Of a stretch of DNA of 64,000 bases, positions 62,928 through 64,000 are shown one piece after another. The stretch is from contig JAUFOR010000002.1 of the NCBI GenBank assembly GCA_040285745.1, positions 1,922,001-1,986,000 of the forward strand, in the 5' to 3' direction. Below the pieces are notes generated by a model. The model saw only the letters and a list, made by a program, of their open reading frames with translations, made no database searches and was not told the DNA's origin. The DNA comes from Barthelona sp. PCE. Lineage: Eukaryota; Metamonada: BaSk clade. The first letter of the stretch is position 1. Every line of letters begins with the position of its first letter. A program made the position numbers and the translations under genes.

Positions 62928-64000
62928 ATGAACTTCTCACGTACAATAAGCACTGAGGGGCTCCCACCAAAGCTGCAGCGAACGCTGTCCGAGACACAGC
63001 AGCAGATTCGAAGGGAATTGTTAAGGAAAACACAGCTCTCCATTCCTCTTTGCTTAAACGTTTCAAATACATCATCAATTGTACTTCCAATGACACCAAA
63101 GTCGTACAAGAAAGCGCCGACTGTTGTAGATGGTGTTATTGTCTCAAAACCATACGCAGATCTGCTCAAAGCAGTTCCTGAAAGAGTTATGGAAATGCAA
63201 AGGGCGCGTATATTGGGCCACACTGCTGTTGAAAAGATTCATAAGGAGCTACCACAATTTTTGTTGGAATGGCGTAATGCTCGAATGGCTAAAAAGGAGA
63301 AGAAAGAACGACAGAGAATCAAAGTGCTCCGAGAAAACGACTGGGAGGCATACACAAAGATGGTACATGAACATAACTCACATAAGATTGCAGAATTTGT
63401 TGATAGAACAACCACATATATGGTTGAGTTGGCTAAGCGTATTATGTACCAAAGAAATGAAGATGTCAACGAAGAGGCGGTTAGACGTGACTTCCTTAAT
63501 GTTTTCTCTTCGTTACATCATCAAACAGAAAATGTTTATCAACCTAAACAATTTCCTGATGGTCTACAGTTGAAGAAATATCAATTAGAGGGTTTAGAAT
63601 TCCTCGTATCTTTACATAACAACGAGATCAGCGGTATCTTGGCTGATCAGATGGGGCTGGGTAAGACGATCCAGACGTTGGCTTTATGCGCATATCTTCA
63701 AGAGGCACATGATTTTACTGGTCCATATTTGATTTTAATGCCGAAATCAACATTGGCAAACTGGCAACGTGAAGCTCAGAAATGGGTGCCCAATCTAAGA
63801 GCATTGTTGTATCATGGTCAGAAGAAAGAGAGAGAAGAAATGGCTGAGAACATCATCAAACCCGGGAAATTTGATCTCCTATTTACAACATACAGGTTAT
63901 CGATCACAGATGAAGTCCTCAAGAAGGTTAAGTGGAAATACATCATTGTGGATGAAGGTCACAAGCTTAAGAATAAGGCAACTCAGCTCTTCAAAGGGTT
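62928..64000 (+). CDS. SNF2-family ATPase, SWI2/BRM type (3' partial)
   Basis: The frame is open from the ATG at 62928 to the window end (357 codons), so the C-terminal part is missing. Residues about 85-165 resemble the HSA region that binds actin-related proteins: LEWRNARMAKKEKKERQR, then a long helix. The helicase core then begins. KYQLEGLEFLVSL precedes motif I DQMGLGKT (near 240), motif Ia is MPKSTLANW, and motif II is DEGH near 342, the form typical of SWI2/BRM/STH1 remodelers. The protein uses ATP to move nucleosomes in SWI/SNF- or RSC-type complexes in the nucleus. It is divergent from the long coiled-coil gene; a 402-base segment between the two starts must hold both promoters. Confidence 0.9.
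   Translation, partial: MNFSRTISTEGLPPKLQRTLSETQQQIRRELLRKTQLSIPLCLNVSNTSSIVLPMTPKSYKKAPTVVDGVIVSKPYADLLKAVPERVMEMQRARILGHTAVEKIHKELPQFLLEWRNARMAKKEKKERQRIKVLRENDWEAYTKMVHEHNSHKIAEFVDRTTTYMVELAKRIMYQRNEDVNEEAVRRDFLNVFSSLHHQTENVYQPKQFPDGLQLKKYQLEGLEFLVSLHNNEISGILADQMGLGKTIQTLALCAYLQEAHDFTGPYLILMPKSTLANWQREAQKWVPNLRALLYHGQKKEREEMAENIIKPGKFDLLFTTYRLSITDEVLKKVKWKYIIVDEGHKLKNKATQLFKG

Noticed and set aside
1-64000. CRISPR arrays, rRNA, tRNA genes, insertion sequences
   Set aside because: No regular spaced repeats, no rRNA-like conserved stretches and no paired A-box/B-box were seen outside coding sequence; all GTTCGA-like strings fall in coding frames or lack a partner.

Overview
The window is nuclear DNA from a eukaryotic microbe with a very compact, intron-poor genome. 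The genes are clearly eukaryotic: ESCRT-I Tsg101/Vps23, a Sec13-like protein, MRE11, a P4 flippase, a SWI2/BRM-type SNF2 ATPase, a HAT-repeat protein and U1-type and CCCH zinc fingers. Open frames run uninterrupted for up to 11 kb. Same-strand genes lie as little as 35-50 bases apart, and convergent stop codons lie 3-66 bases apart. Only one intron is supported (GTATGT donor, 65 nt, in the Tsg101 gene). AATAAA follows many stop codons within about 10-20 bases. Two genes typical of motile cilia (DNAAF6/PIH1D3-like and LRRC51-like) point to a flagellate. A giant pyruvate:ferredoxin oxidoreductase fusion points to an anaerobic or microaerophilic lifestyle. An anaerobic protist, perhaps a metamonad, fits; the sequence alone does not settle the lineage.

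Layout. Positions 1-11181 hold most of a giant surface protein (beta-helix ectodomain, one membrane span, acidic/basic cytoplasmic tail), entering from the left edge. It is followed by an LRR/coiled-coil protein, a convergent xanthine dehydrogenase, a Sec13-like WD40 protein, a zinc-finger protein, the LRRC51-like gene and the intron-bearing Tsg101 gene. Positions 21409-31131 (minus strand) encode one 3240-residue polypeptide: PFOR, a second PFOR, a flavodoxin and a cysteine-type formate dehydrogenase-like molybdoenzyme. After a 1.15 kb AT-rich gap come an unrecognised gene split by a one-base frameshift, a PAP2 lipid phosphatase, an unknown gene, the DNAAF6-like gene, a HAT-repeat gene, a coiled-coil gene, MRE11, a P4-ATPase, a class II fumarase and an unknown membrane protein. 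A second AT-rich gap (48041-49945) contains a 150-nt imperfect stem and several perfect palindromes, and ends at GAPDH. Then follow an unknown helical protein, a 1623-residue beta-helix/multi-span membrane protein, a Sel1-repeat protein, a CCCH zinc-finger protein, a long coiled-coil protein and the first 357 codons of the SNF2 ATPase, cut by the right edge.

How the genes fit together. Energy metabolism is represented by GAPDH, class II fumarase, xanthine dehydrogenase and the PFOR-PFOR-flavodoxin-FDH fusion; none shows a clear organelle-targeting extension. The fusion is the most striking item. In principle it joins pyruvate oxidation (acetyl-CoA + CO2 + two electrons) to a formate dehydrogenase module, so that pyruvate + CoA could give acetyl-CoA + formate without pyruvate-formate lyase. 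Two molybdenum-cofactor enzymes in one window imply an active cofactor supply. The two large beta-helix membrane proteins suggest a well-developed cell surface.
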